Of a DNA stretch of 64,000 bases, positions 41,886 to 50,893 are shown one piece after another (within the stretch, counting starts at the first letter, position 1; the number at the start of each line of letters is the position of its first letter). The stretch comes from JAFEDN01 sp963844565. GTDB lineage: Bacteria; Pseudomonadota; Gammaproteobacteria; Coxiellales; Coxiellaceae. A program made the position numbers and the translations under genes. The notes beneath the pieces are model-generated. The model was given only the letters and a program-made list of their open reading frames with translations. It did no database searches and was not told where the DNA came from. The stretch is taken from positions 558,001-622,000 of the forward strand of contig CAWJON010000002.1 of assembly GCA_963844565.1 (NCBI GenBank), read 5' to 3'.

Positions 41886-42504
41886 TGCATTTTGGCAAAC
41901 CCTATTAATGGTGATTATTTCTTGTGGTTTCGCTGTTGCTTTGGGTATGCCATTGGGAATCATTTTATTAATTACTCGCATGGGTCACTTAAAACCGTTG
42001 CCGCAGTTGAATCGTGTTTTAAGTTTAATTGTTAATGCGACTCGTTCGATTCCGTTTATTATCTTGATGGTCTCCATTATTCCGTTGACGCGTTTAATCG
42101 TGGGCACTTCAATTGGTACGGCGGCCGCAGTTGTTCCATTAACCTTGTCTGCCATTCCTTTTATGGCTAGAATTTTTGAGGCCGCCTTTGAGCAAGTTTA
42201 TTGGGGATTGATTGAAACAGCGCAATCAATGGGTGCATCAACCATTGAGATTATTTACAAAATAATTATACCGGCTTCAATGCCCAGCGTTGTGCGAGGT
42301 ATCACCTTAACGCTCATTACATTAATAGGATATTCTGCCATGGCGGGTGTAGTTGGAGGTGGAGGCTTAGGCGATTTGGCTATTCGTTATGGTTATCAAC
42401 GATTTGACGTAACCGTGATGTTATTGACTATTGTGGTACTCATCTTATTGGTACAACTTATTCAATTTGTAGGTGATTGGTTGGCGAGTCGATTGACTCA
42501 TTAA
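41854..42504 (+). CDS. metI: Methionine ABC transporter, permease
   Basis: 216 aa with five to six membrane helices and the EAA loop in 'EAAFEQVYWGLIETAQSMGA' followed by 'IIYKIIIPASMPSVVRG'. It forms the channel of the MetNIQ importer. The start at 41854 overlaps metN; an ATG at 41866 is an alternative that would shorten the protein by four residues. Confidence 0.93.
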   Translation: MSAAMIGLFLNAFWQTLLMVIISCGFAVALGMPLGIILLITRMGHLKPLPQLNRVLSLIVNATRSIPFIILMVSIIPLTRLIVGTSIGTAAAVVPLTLSAIPFMARIFEAAFEQVYWGLIETAQSMGASTIEIIYKIIIPASMPSVVRGITLTLITLIGYSAMAGVVGGGGLGDLAIRYGYQRFDVTVMLLTIVVLILLVQLIQFVGDWLASRLTH

Positions 42505-42525
42505 TTTTTTGTTAGGAGAAAATAT

Positions 42526-43317
42526 ATGAAAAAAATAATTGCCCTAGGTGTAGGGATGTTCACTTTGATTTCGGTGCAAGCAGCACCGTTAGAAAAACCA
42601 ATTAAATTAGGCACGATGGATGGGCCAGAAACTCAAGTGGCCGAAGTCGCAGCGAAAGTTGCTGCGAAGGAATATGGATTGCCGGTAAAAATTATTACCT
42701 TTACTGACTACAATATGCCTAATGCTGCTCTCAATCAGGGCGATATAGACGCCAATGCTTTTCAGCATAAACCTTTTCTTGATCAACAGATAAAGAGTCG
42801 AAATTATCAATTGGCCGTGGTTGGAAAAACATTTGTTTATCCGATTGGGTTATATTCTCGGCGTTTAAAAAATGTAAATGATATTCAGAATGGCGCTAAA
42901 ATTGCGATCCCGAATGATCCTAGTAATGAAGCGCGAGCATTATTGCTGCTGCAAAAAGCTGGTTTAATTACTTTGGCAGCGAATGCAACTACCAATGCCA
43001 CACCGTTGGATATCGTTTCTAATCCCAAGAATTTGAATATTGTTGAATTAGAAGCGCCGCAATTACCTCGCTCGTTGAATGATGTGGCTGCCGCAGTTAT
43101 TAATAACACTTTTGCCGGCGCCGCAGGTCTTTCTTTAACCAAAGATGCTATTTATAAAGAAGGCCCAGACTCACCTTATGCCAATTTAATTGTGGTTCGG
43201 CAAAAAGAAGCAAATGATCCGCGCTTTAAACAATTAGTTGCTGCTTTCCACTCACCCGAGACAGTTGCTGCCGCAACGAAATTATTCGGCGAAGGTGCAG
43301 CAATTTCGGCTCAATAA
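42526..43317 (+). CDS. metQ: Methionine-binding periplasmic protein
   Basis: 263 aa NLPA-family solute receptor. 'IKLGTMDGPETQVAEVAAKV', 'DYNMPNAALNQGDIDANAFQ', 'GKTFVYPIGLYS' and 'GAKIAIPNDPSNEARALLLL' are typical. The signal peptide ends at 'VQAAPLE' with no cysteine, so unlike E. coli MetQ it should be a soluble periplasmic protein, not a lipoprotein. Follows metI by 21 bp with GGAG before the ATG. Confidence 0.93.
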   Translation: MKKIIALGVGMFTLISVQAAPLEKPIKLGTMDGPETQVAEVAAKVAAKEYGLPVKIITFTDYNMPNAALNQGDIDANAFQHKPFLDQQIKSRNYQLAVVGKTFVYPIGLYSRRLKNVNDIQNGAKIAIPNDPSNEARALLLLQKAGLITLAANATTNATPLDIVSNPKNLNIVELEAPQLPRSLNDVAAAVINNTFAGAAGLSLTKDAIYKEGPDSPYANLIVVRQKEANDPRFKQLVAAFHSPETVAAATKLFGEGAAISAQ

Positions 43318-43337
43318 GGTTCATAATGAAAAAGATA

Positions 43338-43380
43338 ACGGTTTTTTTATCGAATTTAGCGTTATTAAAACCGTTTCTTT
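43338..43380 (+). terminator. Hairpin after metQ
   Basis: AACGGTTTT and AAAACCGTT pair across a 21-base loop, followed by TCTTTG. A weak intrinsic terminator for metNIQ is likely; the T-run is short. Confidence 0.4.
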
Positions 43381-43446
43381 GAATGATGGCATTATCATTC
43401 CGTGATAAACAGATTGAGGAATAAATATTTAGTGTGGCAATCGCTA

Positions 43447-43782
43447 TTATGATTCGTCTTCGTCTGAGGGGGAAGTATCTTCTTTGAGCGGAATGGTTAA
43501 TCGGCTTTGATCAACTCTTTCGCGTAGTTCTTTGCCAGGTTTAAAATGTGGTGTATGTTTGGCGACCGTGAAAACCCGTTGGCCTGTTCTGGGATTGTGT
43601 GCCTTGCGGGGCGGGCGAAATCGTGGGGCGAAACTGCCAAATCCACGAATTTCAATACGCTCTCCATGACTCAAGGCATGACTCATTTTATCAAGCATGA
43701 GATTAACAGCTTGCTCAACATCATTGAGTGACAGAGTACTTTGCTGATTAACAAGCTTTTGAATCAATTCAGATTTGACCAT
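43447..43782 (-). CDS. ihfB: Integration host factor, beta subunit
   Basis: 111 aa DNA-bending protein. 'MVKSELIQKLVNQQSTLSLN', 'GERIEIRGFGSFAPRFRPPR', 'HNPRTGQRVFTVAKHTPHFK' and 'PGKELRERV' are the IHF-beta pattern, including the Pro-containing arm that intercalates into DNA. It carries an unusual acidic tail (DTSPSDEDES) beyond the normal 94-residue length. IhfA is not in the window. Confidence 0.92.
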   Translation of the reverse strand: MVKSELIQKLVNQQSTLSLNDVEQAVNLMLDKMSHALSHGERIEIRGFGSFAPRFRPPRKAHNPRTGQRVFTVAKHTPHFKPGKELRERVDQSRLTIPLKEDTSPSDEDES

Positions 43783-43881
43783 ACATACCCCAAGGCATTC
43801 AGAACAGTTATTTTTTGATTATGAGCCAGTTTTTAGTTGAAATCAAGACTCGGAAGCAGGGGGGACCGGGTAAGAATTTTT

Positions 43882-44535
43882 CTACGAGAAATTGGTGATC
43901 TTCCCTTCAGGCGGTAGTAAATGGTGATCAAAAAAAACGCCTTCTGCTGTCAATTTAATTTTTTGTTCAGCGATCCAAGCCAACACTTGGGGGTAGAGGC
44001 GGTGTTCTAGCTCTAAAATCCTTTTTTTTAAACTTGTTTCATTATCATTTTGTAAGATTGGCAATTTTGCCTGACAAATAATTGGGCCCTGGTCCACCTC
44101 ATCAGTAACGAAGTGTATCGTGGCGCCATGGAATTCATCAACTGCAGCAAGCGCTTTTCGATGGGTGTGTAAACCCGGATGTTTGGGCAATAAAGAAGGA
44201 TGTATATTAATTAATTTTCCCCAATAATGTTGGACAAAGCTGGAGGTCAATCTCCGCATAAATCCGGCGAGCGCGACAATCTGTGGTTGATATTCGTCTA
44301 TCTTGGTGGATAACGCATTTTCAAACGACTGGCGATCAGGGTATTCATCATGCGGAATAACATGCACAGGAATATGAGCTCGCAGTGCCTTTTCTAGGGC
44401 AAGCGCATGTCTTTGATTGCTGATTACCGCACGAATTTCTACCGGAAGACCTTGAGAAATAGCGTCGATGATGGCTTGCAAATTTGAACCATTGCCTGAA
44501 ACTAATATAACAATAGGCAGCTTTTTGATTAACAT
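43882..44535 (-). CDS. purN: Phosphoribosylglycinamide formyltransferase
   Basis: 217 aa. Third step of purine synthesis, moving the formyl group from 10-formyl-THF to GAR. 'ILVSGNGSNLQAIIDAIS' starts the fold, 'LAGFMRRLTSSFVQHYWGKL' with 'INIHPSLLPKHPGLHTHRKA' holds the catalytic Asn/His, and 'GATIHFVTDEVDQGPIICQA' the catalytic Asp. The start overlaps the purM stop by one base. Confidence 0.95.
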   Translation of the reverse strand: MLIKKLPIVILVSGNGSNLQAIIDAISQGLPVEIRAVISNQRHALALEKALRAHIPVHVIPHDEYPDRQSFENALSTKIDEYQPQIVALAGFMRRLTSSFVQHYWGKLINIHPSLLPKHPGLHTHRKALAAVDEFHGATIHFVTDEVDQGPIICQAKLPILQNDNETSLKKRILELEHRLYPQVLAWIAEQKIKLTAEGVFFDHHLLPPEGKITNFS

Positions 44536-45569
44536 TATTGTAAATGCAGAGTAGGCTCGGGTTGATGATTAGACTCAATATGACCACAAACCCAGGCATT
44601 CTCTCCAGAAGCACGTAAAATATCTAAGGCTTTATCAACGTCGTGCTTGCCAATGGACACGATCATCCCAACCCCAACATTAAAGGTGCGGTACATTTCA
44701 GTGGTTCGTATTTTGCCAGTGGTCTGCAGCCATTGAAAAATTTCAGGCCAAGTCCAGCTTGCTGTTTCAATAACCGCTTTGGTATGCGCAGGCAGGACTC
44801 TGGGCAAATTGTCGAGTAATCCACCGCCGGTGATATGGGATATCGAATGGATAGAGAGGGTCTTTTGCAAAGCTTTTAGAGCGGGGACATAAATTCTTGT
44901 CGGGGTTAACAGTGTTTCACCTAAGCTACGATCGCCAAAAGACGCGTTTAAAGAAATTTGGTTTTTATCTATTATGTGACGGATTAAAGAAAAACCATTT
45001 GAATGAGGGCCCGATGAGGCGATGGCGATTAAACTATCGCCGACTTGCACACTCGTGCCATCGATTATACTGTCCTTCTCAACGACTCCAACGCAGAAGC
45101 CCGCCAAATCATAATCTTTCTCATGGTAAAGCCCTGGCATTTCTGCTGTTTCGCCTCCAATGAGCGCTGCGCCGGCAATTTCACAGCCTTTGCCGATGCC
45201 AGTTAAAATAGCTTGTGCCTGGTCGGTATTTAATTTCCCAGTGGCGAAATAATCCAAAAAAAACAAGGGCTCAGCGCCTAAACAGGCTACATCGTTGACG
45301 CACATCGCAACCAAATCAATACCGATGGTATCGTGGATGTCCAGATCAATGGCAAGTTTCAGTTTAGTGCCGACACCATCGGTGCCAGAGACTAAGATAG
45401 GATGCCGATAGCGATTGGGAATCTCAAATAAAGCGCCAAATCCACCAATAGACCCCATAACGCCTGGCCGGCGAGTGCGCGCTGCAATTTTTCGGATGTT
45501 GCTTACTAAGGCATTGGCCTTGTCTATGTCTACGCCTGCATCTGCATAACTGGTTGATTTTTTTTCCAT
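44535..45569 (-). CDS. purM: Phosphoribosylformylglycinamidine cyclo-ligase
   Basis: 344 aa AIR synthetase, closing the imidazole ring with ATP. 'ADAGVDIDKANALVSNIRKI', 'GGFGALFEIP', 'VSGTDGVGTKLKLAID', 'GGETAEMPGLY' and 'ITGGGLLDNLPRVLP' are the conserved blocks. First gene of purMN, divergent from the DUF2066 gene. Confidence 0.95.
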   Translation of the reverse strand: MEKKSTSYADAGVDIDKANALVSNIRKIAARTRRPGVMGSIGGFGALFEIPNRYRHPILVSGTDGVGTKLKLAIDLDIHDTIGIDLVAMCVNDVACLGAEPLFFLDYFATGKLNTDQAQAILTGIGKGCEIAGAALIGGETAEMPGLYHEKDYDLAGFCVGVVEKDSIIDGTSVQVGDSLIAIASSGPHSNGFSLIRHIIDKNQISLNASFGDRSLGETLLTPTRIYVPALKALQKTLSIHSISHITGGGLLDNLPRVLPAHTKAVIETASWTWPEIFQWLQTTGKIRTTEMYRTFNVGVGMIVSIGKHDVDKALDILRASGENAWVCGHIESNHQPEPTLHLQ

Positions 45570-45674
45570 AGGTTTACTCGTCGTTATTGATATAAAGTAT
45601 CATAATCGCATTCCAATCCAAAGCCAATTATGTCATGGTATAATGACAATGGTTATAAAAATACAAGAGTTGCT

Positions 45675-46667
45675 ATGTCTCGATTATATCTTGTGAAACT
45701 TATATTTACTGCTGCTTTAATCTTTGCGCTCCAGCCTAGTTCAGTGCTTGCAAGCGAACTGAATGTTTTCACCGTCCCGATCACGGAACAATCCCGAGCT
45801 AATATTCACAGCGACTTAGGTAAAGCTTTTTTAGGTGTATTGATAAAAATTTCGGGTAATGAAGATATAGCTTCCGTCAAAGGCGTTAAAGAAGCTTTAC
45901 CAAATGTGGAAAAATTTGTCCAACAGTACAGTTATACGGATACAGGTTTAGAGGTTATTTTTAATACCACTAAGCTTACTGCTTTTTTGGGACAGCTAGG
46001 GCAACCCATTTGGAATAATCCCCGGCCCAATACTTTATTGTGGATTACAACCTCTTCAGGCGCACTGCCAATGAGTGAATCAACATTACCTGCGTTGACC
46101 AGCGCTTTTAAAGCCAGTGCGGAACAGCGGGGAATACAACTCATATTTCCGCAAATTAATAGTTTAGAAAGTTCGGACACGAAGGATCTGTTGAAAATAG
46201 CGGAAAATTATCAATGTCCTGCTTTATTATCAGGAGAACTTACAGAACAGTCTGATCAAACTGTGGTGATAAAATGGTCATTTATTTGGAATGGGCAAAC
46301 CTGGCAATGGCAGGATGCGGGTGTAAGTGCATCTGCCTCTATAACAGCAGGGGTTAATAAGATAGCAGACCTAATGGCGAAACAATTGGCGTCGAACCCT
46401 GATTTACAAGCAGTTCATAATACGTGGTTGGCGATTATGGATATTTCTTCACTAGAAAGCTACCAAAATATGCTGCAAGAATTGTATAAGCTCAATTTAA
46501 TTGTGGCCATTTCAACCAAAGAAGTGGGCAGTCAGGGAGTTTTGTTGCAGATAACGACGCATGCGGATAGCGATGCTTTAAAATCTGCTTTGGATAAGGA
46601 TGCGCATTTTGCAGTAATTCAGCAGACATCTTCTCAGCCTGTATTGCATTACAGATGGGTTCCATAA
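45675..46667 (+). CDS. Exported DUF2066 family protein
   Basis: 330 aa from the ATG at 45675; the track upstream to 45630 has no better ribosome site. A signal peptide covers the first 26 residues or so ('FTAALIFALQPSSVLASE'). The body 'VPITEQSRANIHSDLGKAFL' with 'LIKISGNEDIASVKGVKEAL' matches DUF2066, a family often found between purM and hda in gammaproteobacteria; function unknown. The stop is directly followed by the hda start, so the two are co-transcribed. Confidence 0.85.
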   Translation: MSRLYLVKLIFTAALIFALQPSSVLASELNVFTVPITEQSRANIHSDLGKAFLGVLIKISGNEDIASVKGVKEALPNVEKFVQQYSYTDTGLEVIFNTTKLTAFLGQLGQPIWNNPRPNTLLWITTSSGALPMSESTLPALTSAFKASAEQRGIQLIFPQINSLESSDTKDLLKIAENYQCPALLSGELTEQSDQTVVIKWSFIWNGQTWQWQDAGVSASASITAGVNKIADLMAKQLASNPDLQAVHNTWLAIMDISSLESYQNMLQELYKLNLIVAISTKEVGSQGVLLQITTHADSDALKSALDKDAHFAVIQQTSSQPVLHYRWVP

Positions 46668-47363
46668 ATGGCAGAACAAATCCCTTTAAGTCTGAAATTG
46701 TCAGACTCGGCTACATTTGAAAATTTTTTCCCAGGTGCAAATATAGCTGTTTTAAATTTCTTAAAATCTTATATGCAAAAACCCGCAGAATTTTTAATCT
46801 ATTTGTGGGGCAGGGAAGGGGCGGGTCGCACGCATTTGTTACAAGCTTGTTGTCATTATCAGATGGATCGTACGGCCATTTATATCGATTTAACAGAGAA
46901 AGATTTGACGCCAGAATTTTTGACCGAGCTAGAAAATGTTAATTTGATTTGTTTAGATAATATCGATCATGTTTTCAAAAATGCAGCGTGGGAACTGGCT
47001 CTTTTTAACCTGTATAATCGTGCGTACAGTCAAAATTCTCATCTAATTATTGCAGGATTAACGCAACCTTTACAAAGTAATTGTTGTCTAATTGATTTGC
47101 GTTCTCGTTTGTGCGCAGGTTTGGTTCTTCAGTTAAATGCTTTAAATGATGAACAGAAAATATTGGCCTTACAAAAAAGAGCAGAAAATAGAGGGTTATT
47201 TTTATCGGTGGATTCGGCTCAGTTTCTTTTGAATCATTATCCCCGACACACTCACGCTTTATTTTCCGCGCTAGAAATACTAGATCAAGCTTCAATGGTG
47301 AATAAACACCGTTTAACGATTCCCTTTATTAAGCGGATTTTAAAAATCTCCACGCTCCGTTAA
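46668..47363 (+). CDS. hda: DnaA regulatory inactivator Hda-like protein
   Basis: 231 aa DnaA-like AAA+ protein without the DNA-binding domain. It begins with the clamp-binding-like 'QIPLSLKL', followed by 'ATFENFFPGANIAVLNFLKS', a Walker A-type 'WGREGAGRTHLLQACCHY' and 'LICLDNIDHVF' (Walker B). Hda with the sliding clamp stimulates ATP hydrolysis by DnaA to prevent re-initiation. The Walker A has Arg (GRTH) where most DnaA proteins have Lys, as in some Hda proteins. Confidence 0.9.
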   Translation: MAEQIPLSLKLSDSATFENFFPGANIAVLNFLKSYMQKPAEFLIYLWGREGAGRTHLLQACCHYQMDRTAIYIDLTEKDLTPEFLTELENVNLICLDNIDHVFKNAAWELALFNLYNRAYSQNSHLIIAGLTQPLQSNCCLIDLRSRLCAGLVLQLNALNDEQKILALQKRAENRGLFLSVDSAQFLLNHYPRHTHALFSALEILDQASMVNKHRLTIPFIKRILKISTLR

Positions 47364-47516
47364 AAGGTTGTCTGTTCTTTTTTTAAACACATTATAAATG
47401 AAAAAATTTAGGGCAATTTGATTAATTTTTTGCATTTTAGTCCTATTAATTTCCTAAATCTGTACTATAGTTAACAACATTAGGGACAAGTAAGTTAGGA
47501 AAAAAGGAGTTTAATA

Positions 47517-48098
47517 ATGAAAAAGTTAATAGGGATATTAATGTTCGTGCTATTAGGGATAACCAGCATAAACGGTTATGCCCGATCTGCTGCTGATGAT
47601 GATGGAATGCTCGATTTCACCGGATTCAGTAGTACTTCAAGCGGGGGTGGCATCTGGAAAGACCAGTATAAAGATCCTTTGGTCATGCCTCACACCATTA
47701 AAAAAGTGGGTGAAAAAGTATTTATCTTTAGCCCAAAAGCTAAACAATGGGCCGCCTATGATCCGAATGGTATGTTGGTGGGTTACGGCCGCGCCAATGG
47801 AGGTGGTGATTTTTGTGAAGAATTGGGCGAGCCTTGTCACACACCACAAGGAAAATTTAGGGTTTACCGCAAAGGAACAGAAGATTGTGTCTCTAACACT
47901 TTTCCTTTAGCTCAACATGGTGGCGCGGGTATGCCATTTTGTATGTTCTTCTCGGGTGGAAACGCAATTCATGGTTCTCCACAACTTTCGATGATGAATG
48001 GAAGTCATGGTTGTGTGCGGGTAACTACGCCATCAGCAAATTGGTTGTCCAATAATTTCTTAAGCGTGGGAACAAAAGTAATGGTTCTATCTTATTGA
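47517..48098 (+). CDS. Exported L,D-transpeptidase (YkuD domain), copy 2
   Basis: 193 aa with a signal peptide cleaved near 'GYARS' (residue 22). The catalytic motif 'HGSPQLSMMNGSHGCVRV' holds C166. The shared spacing of cysteines and the block 'HTPQGKFRVYRKGTEDC' tie it to copy 1 at 38.2 kb. It has a 45-residue longer N-terminus after the signal peptide. AAAGGAG precedes the ATG; a strong terminator follows. Likely periplasmic wall cross-linking enzyme. Confidence 0.88.
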   Translation: MKKLIGILMFVLLGITSINGYARSAADDDGMLDFTGFSSTSSGGGIWKDQYKDPLVMPHTIKKVGEKVFIFSPKAKQWAAYDPNGMLVGYGRANGGGDFCEELGEPCHTPQGKFRVYRKGTEDCVSNTFPLAQHGGAGMPFCMFFSGGNAIHGSPQLSMMNGSHGCVRVTTPSANWLSNNFLSVGTKVMVLSY

Positions 48099-48112
48099 TT
48101 TTGAGGGAATTT

Positions 48113-48149
48113 AAAAGAACGCTCGCCGAAAGGGAGCGTTCTTTTTTTT
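48113..48149 (+). terminator. Intrinsic terminator
   Basis: AAAAGAACGCTC, a short loop, then GGGAGCGTTCTTTTTTTT: a 9-10 bp stem and eight T. Serves the L,D-transpeptidase gene and perhaps the convergent small gene. Confidence 0.85.
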
Positions 48150-48153
48150 GAGC

Positions 48154-48351
48154 TTAACTTAAACCAAAAGATGAAGCAGGAGTGACTTCTCGACCGAAAT
48201 TAAGCGCGTTTTCTCTGTCTAAAGCATGTCTTAATGCCTCGGTCGCATTGAGATTTACTTGTTCACCAAATTCATGGATAAGACGACAGGCGGTATCGCA
48301 AGGTCTTGAATTCTCGACGAAAAATGAACTACTGTTATTGTGAATAGTCAT
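48154..48351 (-). CDS. Small hypothetical protein
   Basis: 65 aa from the ATG at 48351, which follows AGAGG by six bases; a longer frame starts at 48375. 'MTIHNNSSSFFVENSRPCDT' then 'ACRLIHEFGEQVNLNATEAL'. No signal peptide, no family recognised; helical C-terminal half. Plausible real gene because of the ribosome site and the terminator between it and its neighbour. Confidence 0.5.
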   Translation of the reverse strand: MTIHNNSSSFFVENSRPCDTACRLIHEFGEQVNLNATEALRHALDRENALNFGREVTPASSFGLS

Positions 48352-48500
48352 AGGTAACCTCTTGTAAGCATTCAAATAATAGTTAATAATAAACTATCTG
48401 TATTAACGAAACCTTAAATTATAAATTTTCTTCCTTAGTTGACATTATATTGATCGGAAAAGAGCTTTGTCAAGCCTTTAGAAACAAATGCGGAGAAGTT

Positions 48501-48983
48501 ATGCCTAGTTTTGATATCGTTTGTGAACTTAATTTGCATGAATTGGGCAACGCGATTGATCAATCCAATCGCGAAATTGGGACTCGTTTTGACTTTAAAG
48601 GGGTAAAGGCTTTTTTTAGCCAGGCAGGAAAAGTGGTCAGCCTAGAGGCCGAAAATGAATTTCAATTAAATCAAATGATGGATATTTTCAAGAAAAAGCT
48701 AACCAAGCGCGGAATTGATCTTGGTTATCTCGATATAGAGTTGCCTATGGTTGGCAATCAAGCAGCAACCCAAGAAGTTAAAATGCAGCAAGGTATTAAA
48801 CCTGAAATTGCCAAAAAAATTGTAAAGTTCATTAAAGACAGTAAATTAAAACTTCAAGCTTCGATTCAGAGCGATACCGTTCGGGTTTCGGGTACGAAAA
48901 AAGATGATCTGCAGTCAGTCATTGGCATTTTACGAAAAGAAGATTTTGGTTTGCCGTTACAGTTCAATAATTTTCGCGATTAG
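48501..48983 (+). CDS. yajQ: YajQ family nucleotide-binding protein
   Basis: 160 aa from the ATG at 48501, after GGAGAAG; an upstream extension to 48450 has no support. 'MPSFDIVCELNLHELGNAID' and 'SNREIGTRFDFKG' open the family pattern, and 'IVKFIKDSKLKLQASIQSD' with 'VRVSGTKKDDLQ' close it. YajQ (UPF0234) proteins bind nucleotides, c-di-GMP in some species. Confidence 0.93.
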   Translation: MPSFDIVCELNLHELGNAIDQSNREIGTRFDFKGVKAFFSQAGKVVSLEAENEFQLNQMMDIFKKKLTKRGIDLGYLDIELPMVGNQAATQEVKMQQGIKPEIAKKIVKFIKDSKLKLQASIQSDTVRVSGTKKDDLQSVIGILRKEDFGLPLQFNNFRD

Positions 48984-49123
48984 TCTTCCCGTTCTTTATT
49001 TTTGAAACTCTTCATTCTCGAACCTTTCTATACCATTCTATCGCATAAATAATGCAAATAGACTTCGCTGATTTTGGGAAATTTTTAAATAATCACTAAT
49101 AAAGATGTTTTATTTCGAAAGAA

Positions 49124-49150
49124 GTGGTATATTGTGGAAAAAAGTGGGGG
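49124..49150 (+). promoter_or_regulatory. MraZ operator: three 10-bp-spaced boxes
   Basis: GTGGTA (49124), GTGGAA (49134) and GTGGGG (49144) stand exactly 10 bases apart, ending 11 bases before the mraZ ATG. Known MraZ sites are direct TGGGN-type repeats with this spacing upstream of mraZ. The downstream two boxes look strongest. The site implies autoregulation of the dcw cluster. Confidence 0.75.
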
Positions 49151-49160
49151 GTTTTCCCAA

Positions 49161-49619
49161 ATGTTTCGTGGTCTCACAGCTGTTCAAATAGATGTCAAAG
49201 GTAGGTTGAGCATACCGGCTCGTTATCGTGCGGCATTAACTGGTTCTGCTGAAGCAGAGGTAGTGGTGACTATTGATACCGAACAACCTTGCTTGTTGCT
49301 CTACCCAGGCCCCCGGTGGTTAGAAATTGAAGAAGAATTAGAAAAATTACCCAGTTTCCACTCGCCTTCGCGTCGTATTCAACGCTTGCTATTAGGCCAT
49401 GCCACTGATCTTGAAATAGATTCTCAAGGTCGAATTTTATTGCCTGCTTTGTTACGAGAATACGCGGGGTTAGAAAAATCCGCGGTCTTGGTCGGGCAGG
49501 GTAAAAAATTAGAAATTTGGAATGATGCAAAATGGAATTTAAGCCGTTCTGCCTGGTTAGCTGAGGCTGCGGAAAAGGAAGGTGGACTATCCGCTGAAAT
49601 CTTGTCGTTGTCACTATAA
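49161..49619 (+). CDS. mraZ: Transcriptional regulator MraZ
   Basis: 152 aa from the ATG at 49161; the family start is 'MFRG----LD-KGRLS-PARYR' and this reads 'MFRGLTAVQIDVKGRLSIPA'. Two SpoVT/AbrB-like beta-barrel motifs ('DVKGRLSIPARYR' and 'DSQGRILLPALLR') form the DNA-binding rings. First gene of the dcw cluster. The next ATG follows the stop codon directly, so translation is coupled to rsmH. Confidence 0.95.
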   Translation: MFRGLTAVQIDVKGRLSIPARYRAALTGSAEAEVVVTIDTEQPCLLLYPGPRWLEIEEELEKLPSFHSPSRRIQRLLLGHATDLEIDSQGRILLPALLREYAGLEKSAVLVGQGKKLEIWNDAKWNLSRSAWLAEAAEKEGGLSAEILSLSL

Positions 49620-50552
49620 ATGATTAAGCAGAATCACCAACCGGTCCTGGTTGCCGAAATTTTAGTGGGTTTGGCAATTATTGAAAATGGTTATTACATC
49701 GACGCCACTTTTGGTCGAGGTGGACATAGTCAAAAAATTTTAGAGGGTTTAGGGCCCGAAGGCCGTTTGTTGGCAATAGATCAAGATCCCTCAGCTATTG
49801 CAGCAGCGCAATTCGAGCCCTTTTCTAATGATGCGCGTTTTCAAATTGAATTTTCCAATTTTGCAAATATTGGCAAAATTGCTGAAAAAAAAGGAGTGAT
49901 GGGAAAAGTTAATGGAATTTTATTAGATTTGGGCGTTTCGTCTCCGCAATTGGATGATGCCACACGTGGATTTAGTTTTATGAAAACAGGGCCTTTAGAT
50001 ATGCGCATGAATCCCGAAACTGGAAAAGATGTAGCCACTTGGTTAAATCACGCGCCAGAACAAGAAATTACGCAAGTTTTGCGTGAATTTGGTGAAGAAC
50101 GCCATGCGTCAAGAATTGCAGCGGCAATTATCCAAGCACGTGCCAGAAAACCTCTGCAAACGACAACTGAATTAGCAGATTTAATTACTGCAACCGTTCC
50201 CTCGCGTGAATTGAACAAGCATCCTGCTACACGAACTTTCCAGGCGCTCAGAATTTTTATTAATAAAGAATTATCAACATTATCCTTATGTTTGAAGCAG
50301 TGCCTCGACATATTAGCGCCGGGTGGACGCTTGGCGGTGATTAGTTTTCATTCTTTAGAAGATCAAATTGTAAAAGACTTTATGCAAATTGAGAGTCGAG
50401 GGCATGCTCCTGAGAAACTCCCTTTGCGTGAACATGAATTGGTGCGTCGTTTGCGGATAATCAATCGGTTAATACGACCGGCTGAAGCTGAAATCCGTAA
50501 AAATCGGCGTGCTCGCAGTGCTAGATTAAGAATTATGGAGAAAATAATATGA
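49620..50552 (+). CDS. rsmH: 16S rRNA m4C1402 methyltransferase RsmH
   Basis: 310 aa SAM-dependent methyltransferase acting on the P-site region of 16S rRNA. 'FGRGGHSQKILEGLGPEGRL' forms the SAM loop; 'GILLDLGVSSPQLDDATRGF' and 'GPLDMRM' are the family motifs; 'GGRLAVISFHSLEDQIVKDF' is also typical. Overlaps ftsL by four bases. Confidence 0.96.
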   Translation: MIKQNHQPVLVAEILVGLAIIENGYYIDATFGRGGHSQKILEGLGPEGRLLAIDQDPSAIAAAQFEPFSNDARFQIEFSNFANIGKIAEKKGVMGKVNGILLDLGVSSPQLDDATRGFSFMKTGPLDMRMNPETGKDVATWLNHAPEQEITQVLREFGEERHASRIAAAIIQARARKPLQTTTELADLITATVPSRELNKHPATRTFQALRIFINKELSTLSLCLKQCLDILAPGGRLAVISFHSLEDQIVKDFMQIESRGHAPEKLPLREHELVRRLRIINRLIRPAEAEIRKNRRARSARLRIMEKII

Positions 50553-50893
50553 ATGTCATGACTCGAATATATGCTGCAGAAGGCATCAAAACATCTTCGC
50601 GAATTTCCTCTGGTTATCCATGGAATTTAGCAACTAAAGTGTTGCTTATTTTATTGATTATTTCTGCATTTGCTGTCGTTTATTTGAAAGACTTAAATCG
50701 ACGTCTATTTATAGAATACCAAGGGATGGCGCATCTTAATCAACAAGCTCAAGTGGAGTGGGGAAAATTGCTTTTAGAGCAAAGCACTTGGACTGCTGAG
50801 GCTAGTGTGCAACAAATTGCAACAAATCGTTTACAAATGATCGTGCCTACGGCTAAAGATGTTATTGTGCTGCGCAATGAAAAAACTGATTGA
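50549..50893 (+). CDS. ftsL: Cell division protein FtsL
   Basis: 114 aa bitopic membrane protein: about 28 cytoplasmic residues, one helix ('VLLILLIISAFAVVYL'), then a leucine-zipper-like periplasmic coiled coil. Sequence is weakly conserved; size, topology and place between rsmH and ftsI identify it. It forms FtsQLB and activates FtsWI. Overlaps ftsI by four bases. Confidence 0.9.
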   Translation: MNVMTRIYAAEGIKTSSRISSGYPWNLATKVLLILLIISAFAVVYLKDLNRRLFIEYQGMAHLNQQAQVEWGKLLLEQSTWTAEASVQQIATNRLQMIVPTAKDVIVLRNEKTD

